Source: Brachionus manjavacas (lineage: Eukaryota > Rotifera > Eurotatoria > Ploima > Brachionidae). From it: DNA of 64,000 bases. The notes beneath the pieces are model-generated. The model saw nothing but the letters and a program-made list of their open reading frames with translations. It did not search any database and was not told the DNA's origin. The number at the start of each line of letters is the position of its first letter. The first letter of the stretch is position 1. A program made the translations under genes and the position numbers. The DNA lies in the NCBI GenBank assembly GCA_019054805.1, contig JAHQIY010000010.1, positions 231,501-295,500 on the forward strand, read 5' to 3'. This document shows, piece by piece, positions 47,501 to 58,286 of this stretch.

Positions 47501-50500
47501 ATTGCTACGAAAAGATATTAGATCTTTACGTTTCTAATAATTATTCCAATTAAATAAACACCTCTTGAGTAATGAGAAAGCAAATAGAAAAGATTGCAGC
47601 GTTAATATTTTAAAAAACCATGCTAACACAAGAAGAGCCATTGCTAATGTCACTTTCAATATGTAAAATGACAGAGTCGGAATATAAAATTTCAGAAAAA
47701 ATTTTATAAAAATTATTCATTTTGCTGAGATTCTCTTTGCTGAGTTCAAGTTGGGCCTGAAATGCCATGGGCATTGTGAAATTTCATACAAACCTTTCCA
47801 AATTACAAAAATAAAATTCTTTTTCATTAATTTAAATTGACAAAATTGAGCTTTTCAAAATTTGATGATGAAACAACATGAAACGAAATATGTTTCACTA
47901 AATTCAACATAAAAAGATTACTTTTTATTAACAGGAAAATTTTAATGATAAAAAAAATACCAATATTTTGGAATCTATTTATTTATTGTCTGAATGATCT
48001 ATTCAAAACAGAATATTTTTTTGCATTTAGTAAATTTTTTTTATTTAAATGTTAAAATTCTGTCATCGTTACAATTGTAAAAGTTTAATTCTTCATTTCT
48101 ATGTTAACATTCAATTTGATTAAAAAAAATCAATTTATTGGAAAACAATCATTTTAATTTTTTCTTAAATTGGACTGTTAAATGAAACATTGTTTGTTTC
48201 ACCTTTTAAAAGTTAGAGAATAATCTGTAGTTCAAAAGCCATATTTTTATAAAGAATTTAAATTTTGTTTTGAAATTTTTGTATGAAAATTCACATTGCC
48301 AATGCCATGGAAAGATTTTTCAATTAAAAATTGTCATTAACTAAATTATTAATGAATTGTTTTGTTAAATTTTGTGAAATTAAAAATAAAATAACAGTAA
48401 AAAATTCTTATTAAATACCGCTTGTTTTTTTATTTATAAGAAACAGAGTTATTTAGAAAATAAGATCAATAAATGATTAGATGAATTAGAACACTGTCTT
48501 TGCAAGTGGAAAATGAAGATACCATTTGAAAAGTCATGTTTTATGGTCTTTTCAAAATATAAGAAGGAAAAGGACCTAAACCTAAGAATCTATGGATATA
48601 AAATAGTAAAGAGGTAGAAAAGGAACAAATTATTACTTACTCCTCTTTGTAGCTGCTTGCTAATTCTCTAAATCTTTACATCGCATACAAGGTATTTTAT
48701 GATTTCCAAATTTTTATATTTTCTACATTTTCAACCTTGCAAATATTAGTTATTTTTGTTAACTTAAAGCTTAGCACCGTCTTCTTCAACAAAATGATGA
48801 AATTTAAATATTTAAAACTTTCTTACCAAAATAAAAAAATATTCATAGATAGATTAACAGTCAAACAAAAATGGGGTCTAAATTAAAAAAATTTTGTAAA
48901 CTTTTATAAGTCTTTAGTTGGATCTATTTTGGTATTTATTTTCCCTTGTATTAACTCATTCACAGAAACTAATATTAAAAGAATACAGATAATTGAAAAT
49001 TCAGCAGTTCGGTCAATACTAAAACTAAAATATAATTATTAAATATAATAAAATAAAATATAGAATAACTTATCTTTTAAAAATAATTTTGGATTAAGAC
49101 TCTTGGGCATTGTTGAGCGGCAAGGATCCCTCTTTTCAGCCCTCATGTTTAAAAATTTTAAATTAAGTTTAAAAAAATATAAGTAAATAAAATAAGTATA
49201 AATTTTAATTTTGGTATTTTTAGAATGAGAGATATGTTAAGGCAGGACTAATACAAATCGAGCTTCGATTCAATATTTATCGAATATCCATCTCCATCGT
49301 ATTTACCATTTCTTCTTTCTTTCCTGAACTGTCCAATACTTAAGCATGTTGCATCTGTCATTACTTTTCAAATTTGTCTTTTTTAATTTTATGTTATATT
49401 TTAGATTTTATTTTTTCGAGATGTTTATTTCAATCAGAAGGAGCTTTAGCGCGGCACATGTGGGATAGTGCAATTAGTTTTTAGTATTGCACCACCTCTA
49501 CGCCTCATCCTGTGCATATATATTAACAGTTTAATTACTTGAATTTATCCGCAAACATATTAGCCTCAAATTACTTCAATTGCTATATAAAGCATTTAAC
49601 TTCAAACACTCTCCCAAATCTGACCGGCTAGAGGAATTATCCGGCCAAGCCACAACCAAATGTTAGCAGAGGGCTAACTCCTTTACGAGGTTGTCAATCA
49701 GTGGAATACCCTGCCCTCTGCGGCCACCATCGCTGACTCAGTCAATCAATTCAAGAATCATTACGATGCTTTAAAAACCGGCCACCAAGTTTTTACCACA
49801 TGATAATTTTATTTATATTTCCTTTTAATTTCTTTATTAAATACCCCTCTCAGTTTCTTCTAATTTTTTAACTTATTATTTGTATATTGTATTTTATGTC
49901 AAAGTTACCGATTATGTCTATTAGACTACATAATCAGTTTCTCTTATTTCTGTAATTTTCCTTCTATTGCGTAATGTGCTACCATAGGCGATCTCCGAAT
50001 AGACCACCTCCAAGCCTGCTTACCGTTGCTTATTATTATTTTTATTACATATTTTTACAATTTTTCTATATACAATATTTGCACGATTTACAGTCTTTAG
50101 TGGCCCGTATAGGCGAATGGTTTGCGTGTTAGTCATGCAAGCAGAGGATCGAGGGTTCAAAACCCGCTGAGGGTGAAAAAATCTTCAAAATTTCTCTGCA
50201 ATACGGGGCGAATGTTTAAACCTCTTTCATCATAAAAATAGGGGCACCAGTTTCGACTGGGTAATAATTGCGGTGTAGATGATCAACTCGATGCAGTAGC
50301 CTCTGTGTCAGATCGGAGCCGTTGCTCAAAAAGGTACTAGAAAAGAAGATGAGCGCCTCCCCATTATCCACTGGGATAGAAAAGGGACAATTGTATAATT
50401 TAGTGGCTCAGAGGAACGCGGCGCCACTTCTTTCTTTATATTTTTAGAATAAACTATTTACACACAACTAAACTTTTCGACTACAATCGTCTAAAATCCC

Positions 50501-50861
50501 CTATAAAAAGATACAACAGCACAGATAAAGATTGAATTGTTTAAGGAGAGAAAAAAACAGTCGTTAAATTAAAAATAAACTACTTACAATTGAAATTATT
50601 AATTTCCTTGGATTTCTTTATTTTTTTAGTGAACCTTTCTGTCGCCGTATCGGACTGAGCAGCCGAGGAACCAAGAGCAGTTGACTGATTGTCTATTTTG
50701 GGCAAGGTGTACGCCTGGTGAGCCGAATTGTGGCCATAGTAGAAGGGCTTGGCAGGCTCTTGGTAATAGAGTGGCTGGGAGTGGGCATAGCCACTGCTAA
50801 TCACTTGGTTGGAAGACATGTACGACTGTTGATCAATATTTTGCAATTGATTTTCGATCAT
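41583..50861 (-). CDS. hox2: Hox2/proboscipedia-class homeodomain protein
   Basis: Two exons on the minus strand: 50861-50588 and 42424-41583, joined at a phase-1 GT-AG intron of 8,163 bp (donor gtaagt). The product is 371 aa. The homeodomain is at about 110-169; [29 protein letters not shown] and [19 protein letters not shown] carry Hox2-class signatures (YLCRPRR, RMKHK). Helix 3 residues W48, F49, N51 and R53 are present. Exon 1 (residues 1-91) is Ser/Gln/Tyr-rich with a basic end [10 protein letters not shown]; no YPWM-type hexapeptide is visible there or before the homeodomain. After the homeodomain come an acidic run (about 203-220) and a Ser/Asn/Tyr-rich tail. Minus-strand AATAAA at 41539-41534, 44 bp after the stop. 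Role in the family: DNA-binding anterior patterning factor in the nucleus. No other Hox gene lies in the window. Confidence 0.92.
46350..46580 (-). mobile_element. SINE body, 5'-truncated, minus strand
   Basis: Reverse complement of the body of the SINE at 50098-50395 with few differences: gaacctctttcatc-like start, gtttcgactgggtaataatt, gcggtgtagatgatcaactc, cagatcggagccgttgctca. It lacks the tRNA-like head. The two copies face opposite ways 3.6 kb apart. The 80-codon ORF across it is a by-product. Confidence 0.85.
48420..49470 (+). pseudogene. LINE (type A) fragment in the hox2 intron
   Basis: Plus-strand reading: [21 protein letters not shown], then after unrelated or decayed sequence [20 protein letters not shown] and [15 protein letters not shown] second break follows, then a degraded ERYVKAGL block near 49230 and the 3' UTR ending atcagaaggagctttagcgc at 49434-49453. 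Antisense relative to hox2 transcription. Confidence 0.75.
49550..49803 (+). pseudogene. LINE RT C-terminus (another family)
   Basis: The plus strand reads [20 protein letters not shown], then after a frameshift [20 protein letters not shown] and [18 protein letters not shown] before a stop at 49801. The VxNxWNxLPxxV block followed by a short FK helix is the standard end of Jockey/CR1-like ORF2. GC content is clearly higher than around it. A separate family from LINE A and B. Confidence 0.75.
50098..50395 (+). mobile_element. tRNA-derived SINE with intact head
   Basis: Head 50098-50176 looks like a tRNA: a box A-like tataggcgaatgg, an anticodon-type hairpin gcgtg-ttagt-catgc and a box B-like gggttcaaaaccc, the split promoter of RNA polymerase III. 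The body (50177-50395) is shared with 46350-46580. The head is a poor tRNA (5-nt anticodon loop, weak acceptor stem), so it is a SINE head, not a tRNA gene. 50400-50440 (gtggctcagaggaacgcggc) is not shared with the other copy. Confidence 0.75.
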
Positions 50862-51272
50862 CTTTGGCCAAAAGCTATCTCTCCAACGACTTTTAAATAT
50901 TTAGTCTATTGATAAGAAAAAAATATCGACTAATCAATTTATTTCTATCTATTTTGTATCCAATAAAATAATTTAGCTTTTGTTTGGCTCAATAGTGATG
51001 ATAGACAGATAGCGAAAACAACAACGAACTCAATAGCTTTTCTGATGTTTAACTGCAAAATAATTTAGCAGCTTAGAGAGAGATTTGTTTATTCTCGCTT
51101 GAAGAAAGAGAAAGAGAGAAAGCGAAAATTGCAGTTTGATTACGAAACGAGCAAAGAAGAAAGCAGGAAAATACGGCCCAATTTGAGTTTAATTATTGAT
51201 TGATTTGGCATGACAGACAAAGTGCTGAAGAAAAGCATTCATGGCCCAAGAAGAAACGAGAAGAAAGACTCC

Positions 51273-51281
51273 TATTTATAA
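51273..51281 (-). promoter_or_regulatory. TATA-like box upstream of hox2
   Basis: On the minus strand the sequence reads ctgcttataaataggag, a good TATA box in a locally GC-richer stretch (50860-51400), about 410 bp before the hox2 ATG. If used, the transcript would start near 51245 and have a purine-rich 5' UTR with gagagaaagcg-type repeats. Position and match are visible; function is inferred. Confidence 0.45.
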
Positions 51282-51399
51282 GCAGTCGAGTTTACAAGCA
51301 TAGCAAAAAGAAAATTGTGAGCTAAGACATTGAGGCGAATTTGCATCGGCCTCTGTTTGATAATTTCTTGTGAGTCCTGTAAATTTAAAGTGTGTAGAA

Positions 51400-53539
51400 A
51401 CGTTTTATCTTCGACGTTTTTACACTGCAAGTTTTATTATCCATTTTAAATTTAAGTCGTAGAGAATAAGAAAAAGTTGCCACTTTTTTTTATGATTTGG
51501 ATAGTTGGCACCTATGCGATAAAATATCGGCAATAGGAAAAAGTAAAAAGGATTGTTTTCTTATTGAATAATCTCTATATGGACTTTTTTTTAATTTCAT
51601 TAAATTCAATAAATTTTTAATAGACATAATTTTTTTAATTTTTTATAAGCTTCTTTTTGATCGATGGCTGATTTGCCTAATTTACACATATGCAGTGAAA
51701 ACATTCTTGTTTATTTAACGATTTTGTCTCCATTAAATAAATAAATAGATTTGAATCGAAAATTTAATAATTGTTTCTTTTTTTTTGTCATTAAGAAAGC
51801 TTTTCAAAATAAAAGCATGCAAATTTTATTAATTTTGTTCAATTTTTTGAAGCTTGAAATCAAGATTGATTTAAAATTTTCAAAAAAAAATTTCAAAAAA
51901 AATTGAAAAGGATTTTTAAATTTCAGATTTTAGTTTTAAAAAATTTTAATCATTTTTTTATCTAATAAAATTGAAATTTTAATATTTAAAAGAATTTATT
52001 GTGTTGAATTAATGACAAGTTTGAAAGTTTTTAAATAAACTAAAATGGAAAAAAAGGCCAAAAATAATTGATTAGTTAAAAATTAAACATCCTTTTAAGT
52101 CAAGTTATGACTTTGACTTCAACTTGAAATATAAGCTTGAAAATACAAAAAAATCAAAGCACCACATCCAGCACCATTTTTTTATAATCAATTTTAATTA
52201 TCGCTTTTTAATAAATAAAGTTGAATATTTAAAAAAACAGTCAAATTTTACTGAGGATTAATATTTAAAAAAAACTAAAAATAAGAAAATATTGCTTAAG
52301 AATCAAATTTAATTGATTATTATATACAAACATCAAAAACTGTTTCTTGAGGAGACGGAAGCATACGAAAGACAGATATATTTTCTTTTCTTTAATTTTT
52401 TACAATATCGCCAGAATTGGCGTTAATTGAATAAAATAATTATAAAAATAATAATAATCTTTTCTAAATCTCTTCTTGTTAAAGGAAGAATTTATTTGAT
52501 TGTTATTTTGTTTTTTTTAATATTAATTTTTTAATTTTTTTTAATTTCACTTTCGAATTTTTGTTTCCCAAGTTTGGGAAAATTTTATTAGAAAAATTAG
52601 GCTCAACCGAGGCTTGAACTTAAGTTCTCCAAAATAACAACTACACCTAATTATTCTTTTTAAATTTTAAACAAAAACATGAAATAAATATTTTAATGTA
52701 AAATTAAAAAGGATTCTTGCTGATAAGTGATTAATACTTTTTATGTTCTTATTTTAGAAATCAAAAAAAAATCTAACCCAATAATTAAAATACATTGAAC
52801 CTTATTATTCCAAGATAAATGAAAAATTAAAATAGTTTTTCAAAGAGTACCAATTTAAAAAAAAAAATTTAAAAAAATTTCACTTTTTTGTGTTATATTC
52901 AAATGCTTTCTCAGAATAATTCAGACATCACTAGACACTAGTATAAGTCAAATGACAAAAATGACTCTAATGATTTGAAATATTTTTATTTAAAAAATTT
53001 TTTAAAATTTAAAACTCGTTTTTCATATTAAAGTATAAAATACCTAATTATTCTCACTCTCAAGTGTTTCTGTTGTTTCATCATTTCACAATTTTGATTT
53101 GATTATTGGAATTTAACATTTTTTACGTAAATTTACTTAATATTGATCAAATATTAAAACATCAAAAAAAGAACAGTTTTTGTAATTTTTTTCTTTCTTT
53201 TTTTCTTAAATTGAAAAATGATTTTACAATTTTTTACTGAATTTTAGGTTAAAAATGCCTAATTGAACAAAAGAGAAAACAAGTTGTTTTATTTTTACCA
53301 AGCATAGGTTGAATATTAGGCCATTTGTTATCCTCTCCGAGCTTTTAACTTCATTTGGAGGTTTAGTTCCTTCAAAGCACCCGGTAGAAAGATGGGTTAT
53401 GGAACTAATGGATGTATTTTACACGCCCATCTTGATTTACGTAAATTTTCATCACATTAGGTCCCCCAACGAAATAACTGAAATTAAAAAAAAAAAGTAG
53501 AAGAGATATGTGTCACAAAAACTTGGAGTATCTAGAGAG
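51400..53539. other. AT-rich intergenic DNA
   Basis: No supported gene. The open frame 53309-53500 lies just before the mariner fossil and may be a remnant of something related, but no motif is recognised. Confidence 0.4.
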
Positions 53540-53863
53540 CCGAAATAGGCGATTGTGTGATAAATTAAAAAGAGATGAGTCATGGGTATACCAACGGTAG
53601 ATTGGCAACAGGTATCTAATTCAAAAACCGTTGTCAAAGGCAATCAATTTGAGTCAAAATCAATGATTTGCGCATTCATTAAGATAACTAGCCCATATTG
53701 GTGCATGTGGTTCTCAAAGGACATACCATAAATAACATTTTCCATTTTAAATAATGCTTAAGTCTTATTCAGGGGATTACAATCCAAAGACCAACATCGG
53801 GTACCAAAAATATGAAAAATATTCATGACCTTATGTTCATATAAACACTAAGAATTTGCTTAA

Positions 53864-54747
53864 CACTAGAAGCACCAACGAGTCAAAATGAGGCATTGTG
53901 AATTTTGAAGCAAAAAACAAAAACAATAATCTTAAAATGAAATAACTTTTTTACTAAAAGTCTAAAAATAGTTCTGCAAAATGTATCAGCTGGTACAAAC
54001 TTTGTACCACCCAAATTTAGTCTCTGCAAAAACTCTGCAAGTTTGCAAAGCACTAAAAGTATTAGAAAATCATTAAAATTAAATTGCAGAGTTATTGCAG
54101 AGACTAAATTTGGGTGGTACAAAGTTTGTACCAGCTGATACATTTTGCAGAACTATTTTTAGACTTTTAGTAAAAAAGTTATTTCATTTTAAGATTATTG
54201 TTTTAGTTTTTTGCTTCAAAATTCACAATGCCTCAAAATGACTCTTTTTCGATTTTTGGCCACTAAAATCTAAGTCAATTTTTGCTATTTGAGCATAATT
54301 TTTTTTTTCAGCATAAAAATAAGAATAACTTTCTAAATTAACTAAATTCAAATAAAAAAAATATTTCCTTTGTACAAAATCAAGTATATACTACTAGAAG
54401 CACCGAAAAGAGTCATTTTGACTCGTTTTTTAATTAAAATTTTGAATTTATCTACAAAATCAATGGATGAGTCATAAAATATTTATAAAAAGTATACAAA
54501 TCTTTAAAAACTGACTCAAATCCCAATACTTGAACGAAGATAAGCAAATTTATGAAAAAATTATAGTTTGCGTATTTTACATGAAAGACGAAAAATTGGT
54601 TCAAAAAGGAATGAATTCATTAGAAGATAAAATTTTTGCCAGATACTTTTTTTGAATAGATTTATCCAAATAATAAATTATTATCCATTTTTATCCATTA
54701 GATTCCATTAAAACAAGTCATTTTGACTCGTTTTGGTGCTTCTAGTG
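53864..54747. mobile_element. piggyBac-like MITE with TTAA duplication
   Basis: Ends cactagaagcacc with the inverse ggtgcttctagtg, extending through cgagtcaaaatga. TTAA on both sides (53860-53863, 54748-54751), the piggyBac target. A second copy of the end motif (tactagaagcaccgaaaaga) at 54391 suggests that two related units, 53864-~54245 and ~54391-54747, were joined. The left unit contains the long palindrome 53880-54245. No transposase. Confidence 0.8.
53880..54245. repeat. 366-bp near-perfect palindrome
   Basis: Arms of about 160 bp around a ~40-bp centre (attagaaaatcattaaaatt). Shared arm words: ggcattgtgaattttgaagc, ttttttactaaaag, ttctgcaaaatgtatcagct, ggtacaaactttgtaccacc. A solo left arm with centre occurs at 61455-61637, and a related foldback at 57945-58286. 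Confidence 0.9.
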
Positions 54748-54850
54748 TTAAAATTAAATGGTATAATCATAATCGAGCATCCTGCTTACTCGCCAGACTT
54801 AGCTCCACGTGATTTTTTGATTTTTGTTTATTTTGAACATTTGAAAAAAA

Positions 54851-55819
54851 TAAAAAATAAAAAATCTTTTTATTTTACTTTTTTGAGTCCCAGTGTCAAA
54901 ATTTTTGTATACTCTTAGTAAAATTTCATTAGAATAAAGATAGATCTAAAGACTAAAAAAGCCTTTACTTGTAAAAATTTTTCAAAATTTTGTATTGTTG
55001 CAGAAAAGCTCAAAATATACAAAAGTTAAGAACATAAAAAAGTTTCAATATTATACTTATGATTTGACCACCCATCATCTCTTTCAAGTAAATTTTTTAT
55101 TTAATTTTTATTTTACAAAAAAAAAGGTTTGTTTGCAGTAAATTTTTTTCAATGATTATACCATTTACAGGTGAGTGATATTATTTAGACATTTTTGTGA
55201 TGTCAATGCCTTTTAGAAACAATGCATTTTTACATGATTCATGATTCATGAATTTTCTTTTAAAAAGGAAACTGTTTTTGTAAATATTGAATGATTTGTT
55301 TTGTTTGGTTTGAAGTGGTAATGGCAATAATAAAATTGACAAAAATTTGAAAAAAAAAAATTTTTTAGCCTTCAATTATGCCCCATTTAACATAAAAAAG
55401 ATAAAATTTAATTAAATAATCTTCGATTGCCTTAAGATTTCGAACCAAAATTTTAGTTTATAATTTTAATGCAAAATTGTATTTTTAAGTTAATTAATAA
55501 AAAACTTCTCATTTCAAAAATTGAAAATTTTACACTAATTTTAACTGTTCATAATATTCACCATAGCCTTTGCCTTCTTGCTTAATCAATTTAAAGAAAA
55601 AATCAAAAAATTCAAAATTTATTTTTCTATGATTTACATTGTAAATTTTAATTTAACTTTAATTTTTTTTAATGATCGCAATTCTGTTCAAAATTTATTA
55701 GATTTATTATTAGTTTAAAAATTCGACAATGGTCACTTGAACCACTTGAGGCTCTTAGCGTTAAACAAGTTTACAACTCTTTGCTTTAAAAAAAAACTTA
55801 TATAAAAAATTGTCTGATT
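54851..55819. other. AT-rich intergenic DNA
   Basis: No gene recognised; 3' flank of the minus-strand gene at 55820. Confidence 0.5.
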
Positions 55820-56845
55820 CTATGTAAAAACTAAGCTTTCTTGTTTGCGTTTTTGATACGAGCCATAGTTAAAATAACCAAGACTTTTTTGGTCGGCAGA
55901 CTTCAAGTTATTTGGCAGCAGGAAAAAATCAGATATGTGACTATTCGGTTTGGCAAAATGGTGACTGTGATTCAAGTAATTGGATGAAACCGAGTCGAAA
56001 CAGTGACTTGCCATAGACTCGTCGTTTCCAAACTTAAAGTCATTCGAGTTGTAAGTGGAATTTTCATTCTTACGCTTGTGCATCAATTTGGAATATTTGC
56101 TCGCCGGGTCTACTTTAAAATTACACTTTTCTGCAAGAGACACCTTCGGCTTTAGGATACTGTTAAAAAAGTCTTTTGATCTTAAGTCAACATTTTTTTT
56201 TTGACCAGCCGAAACAGATGAGAACAAGTTGGGAAAAGATGTGGTATTTTGATTGCGAAACGAGCCCGAGTTGAACTTTTCCTCGAATCTGACTCTGTCT
56301 CTGCGATTCCAGTAGGCGTCTTCCTCAGAACGGTCATCCTTGTTTGATTCCTCGACCTTGTCGAGTACGATCTTGGGCGAGATTTTCTTCTCTAAAATCG
56401 AATCGTCCTCAAAGCTGGCTCTGACCGCTCTGGGCTTCGATTTTTTCTTTCTAGGGAGACTGGCAAAATGCTTGATGGAAAATTGTTTGCTCTCGGGCTT
56501 GACTTTTCTTGGCGAAACAAAAAAGGACTCGTAGGTCGACTCGGTCAGCTCGGCGACCGGGTTCGACTCCAAGGCAGTCTTGAACGCCATATCTTGCTTG
56601 GCATTGCTGAATAGCTTGCTCGGTTTCCTGCTCAGCAATGACTCGTAGAAGACTATCTTCGAGTGCTGAGCTGGATAGTTGAAGCTTGCCAGAGAGTCCG
56701 AGTCATCATCGGACTCCATCAAATTGAACCCGTTGAGCCTGTGGTCCAAGTAATGCACGCTATCTCTGTGCATGCTTTGGCTGTTCGAATAGGCCGAGTT
56801 TGAGCCTGGCGAAACACTCAAATCGTTGAGCTTTTTGGAGTTCAT
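55820..56845 (-). CDS. Unrecognised 341-aa serine/lysine-rich protein
   Basis: A single open frame of 341 codons, clearly GC-richer than its flanks and free of stops, beginning MNSKKLNDLSVSPGSNSAYS. I recognise no domain. Visible features: an acidic patch ESDDDSDSLAS (about 44-54), a basic cluster LPRKKKSKPRAVR (about 129-141) that could be a nuclear localisation signal, an acidic/basic mixed stretch DKVEESNKDDRSEEDAYWNR, many Ser and Asn, and no signal peptide or membrane segment. Most of it looks disordered. The start is the first ATG; upstream there is a pyrimidine-poor AT-rich region with no obvious splice acceptor. Length and codon composition argue for a real gene, possibly lineage-specific. 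It is 5 kb from the hox2 promoter, same strand. Confidence 0.75.
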   Translation of the reverse strand: MNSKKLNDLSVSPGSNSAYSNSQSMHRDSVHYLDHRLNGFNLMESDDDSDSLASFNYPAQHSKIVFYESLLSRKPSKLFSNAKQDMAFKTALESNPVAELTESTYESFFVSPRKVKPESKQFSIKHFASLPRKKKSKPRAVRASFEDDSILEKKISPKIVLDKVEESNKDDRSEEDAYWNRRDRVRFEEKFNSGSFRNQNTTSFPNLFSSVSAGQKKNVDLRSKDFFNSILKPKVSLAEKCNFKVDPASKYSKLMHKRKNENSTYNSNDFKFGNDESMASHCFDSVSSNYLNHSHHFAKPNSHISDFFLLPNNLKSADQKSLGYFNYGSYQKRKQESLVFT

Positions 56846-57459
56846 TTCATTAAGAAATATTTCTTTTTTCTTCCTAATCTTGTGTTTATATCACGACGAT
56901 AGACTCTCAAATTAACTTGTTTTAAATTTTTGTGTCGCTTAAGGTAAATTCAAATCATCATGATTTCGTTCAATATTTAGAAAAGCTCTTAAATTTATTT
57001 GTTTATCCCTGTTTTTTTTTTAAATATTTATCCTCAAAGTTTATAGATTTACATTTACAGATTGGCATTAGCTTTTCGTTCACTAATGCAGCTTTGATTA
57101 GTGTAAACAATTAAACTAATTGCTGTGTTTTTTTGTTTTTTTTTTTATTATTTAAAGAACTAGATTTTTTCAGCCAAGGTGATTAAACAGAAAAAAATTT
57201 CTTTTTGCCAAGTAACAATCAAGATTTTAATTATTTAAAAGCTGCTTCTTAGAATTTCGACCGGAATTTCCTTTTCAAATAATTAGTTTTTCTTATTTTA
57301 TTTTTCTTGGAACAAAATTGACTTCAAAATTATTGTCAACAACAAATGAAATAGGAGACTTTTTAAATAGAAATTTTTTGCCAAACTTTAACTTATTTCT
57401 GTGTCACTAGCAAAAAAGTGGGAATTTAGCTCGAAAAAAAAAGAATTTATAGACTTGAA
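56846..57459. other. Upstream region of the 341-aa gene
   Basis: AT-rich with T-runs; no gene seen. ORFs at 56932 and 57401 on the plus strand have random-looking composition. Confidence 0.4.
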
Positions 57460-57790
57460 TAGATTATTTGACTTTGCCTTAATAGCTGAAATTTTTGACA
57501 ATATTCAAAGAAAGCCTGCACCTTCTATTGAGCATTATATGACCAATTTGATTTGCAGTTCTTTTATTCGGTGGTTTTCATGCAAGTTAATGCATTAATT
57601 TGTGTTGAAAAACAATTCCGCATTTCCTAATATTATTGTTCATTCTATTCCGCAGCTGTAGATACCCATGCATCTTTTAAACCCTCTGGTTTCACTCTCA
57701 GCTTTTGTGTTCATTGCGCCCATGATTATCACGGGGTCATGCCGAGGAACTTAGTCTTTGTTCGTGGAACATACACAGCGGTGGATCCAG
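57460..57790 (-). pseudogene. LINE (type C) endonuclease fragment
   Basis: The minus strand reads HDPVIIMGAMNTKAESETRG (family consensus xVIIMGDMNAKVG, the catalytic Asp being Ala here), then KRCMGIYSCG and, in another frame, NQIGHIMLNRRCRLSLN, the block preceding the catalytic SDH. Multiple stops and frameshifts. Confidence 0.65.
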
Positions 57791-57944
57791 AAATTGATGA
57801 GAGGTATGGTATGTTTTGAAAAAAAACATTGTGTTCAAAAATTTAAAAGTTGTATTGACGTTTTGAAAAGTAAGAGAGAGTCTCTTTTGATTATTAAATA
57901 AAGCGTTTTCAAACCAAATCAAGAATAAAATCGTAATTCAATTA

Positions 57945-58286
57945 GGGGTTGTGAAGTTCATTTGAATTCAGAAAAACTTGAATAACTTTTTTACTAAAAG
58001 AGATAATTTAGTTCTGTAAAATGTTCAATTGTTAAGCAACTTTGCTAAATTCGAAAATATATGTCTGCAAAAACTCTGCAATGTAATTGCACACTTGATT
58101 GGAATACTTTTTAATGGGGTGCAAAATGCAGAAAATTGCAGAGTATTTTGCAGACTTATTTTACTGCATTAAGCAAATCTGCTTATAATTAAGCATTTTA
58201 CAGATCTGAATTATCCCTTTTAGTAAAAAAGTTATTCAAGTTTTTCTGAATTGAAATGATCGAATTGAAACGAACTTCACAACCCC
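57945..58286. mobile_element. 342-bp foldback element with 9-bp duplication
   Basis: Ends ggggttgtgaagttc and its exact inverse; arms of about 150 bp with blocks such as ttgaataacttttttactaa and ctctgcaat. Perfect 9-bp direct repeat attcaatta at 57936-57944 and 58287-58295. Long inverted arms and a 9-bp duplication fit a non-autonomous Mutator-like element. The inner words tttttactaaaag and ctgcaaaaactctgcaa also occur in the palindrome at 53880-54245. Confidence 0.85.

Larger units (their letters stand above)
42425..50587 (-). other. Intron 1 of hox2
   Basis: 8.2 kb, mostly AT-rich non-coding DNA from 42.4 to 46.3 kb. The part near exon 1 is filled by repeats: a minus-strand SINE body (46.35-46.58), LINE A (48.4-49.5), another LINE end (49.55-49.80) and a full SINE (50.1-50.4). 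Hox introns often hold enhancers, but I see no specific conserved block to name. Confidence 0.7.
53540..54850 (+). pseudogene. mariner-type transposase fossil, split by a MITE
   Basis: Left part: DESWVY (53574-53591), then scattered matches such as VHVVLKGHTINN near 53700. Right part, 54752-54850: GIIIIEHPAYSPDLAPRDF, the mariner signature containing the last catalytic Asp region. The two parts are separated by the TTAA-flanked element 53864-54747; taking it out puts TLRICLKLNGIIIIEHPAY in one frame. Several stops and the loss of the second catalytic region make it inactive. Confidence 0.75.

Noticed and set aside
50098..50176. Genuine tRNA gene
   Set aside because: The anticodon loop is 5 nt, the acceptor stem does not pair well, and the sequence continues into a repeated body; it is a SINE head.
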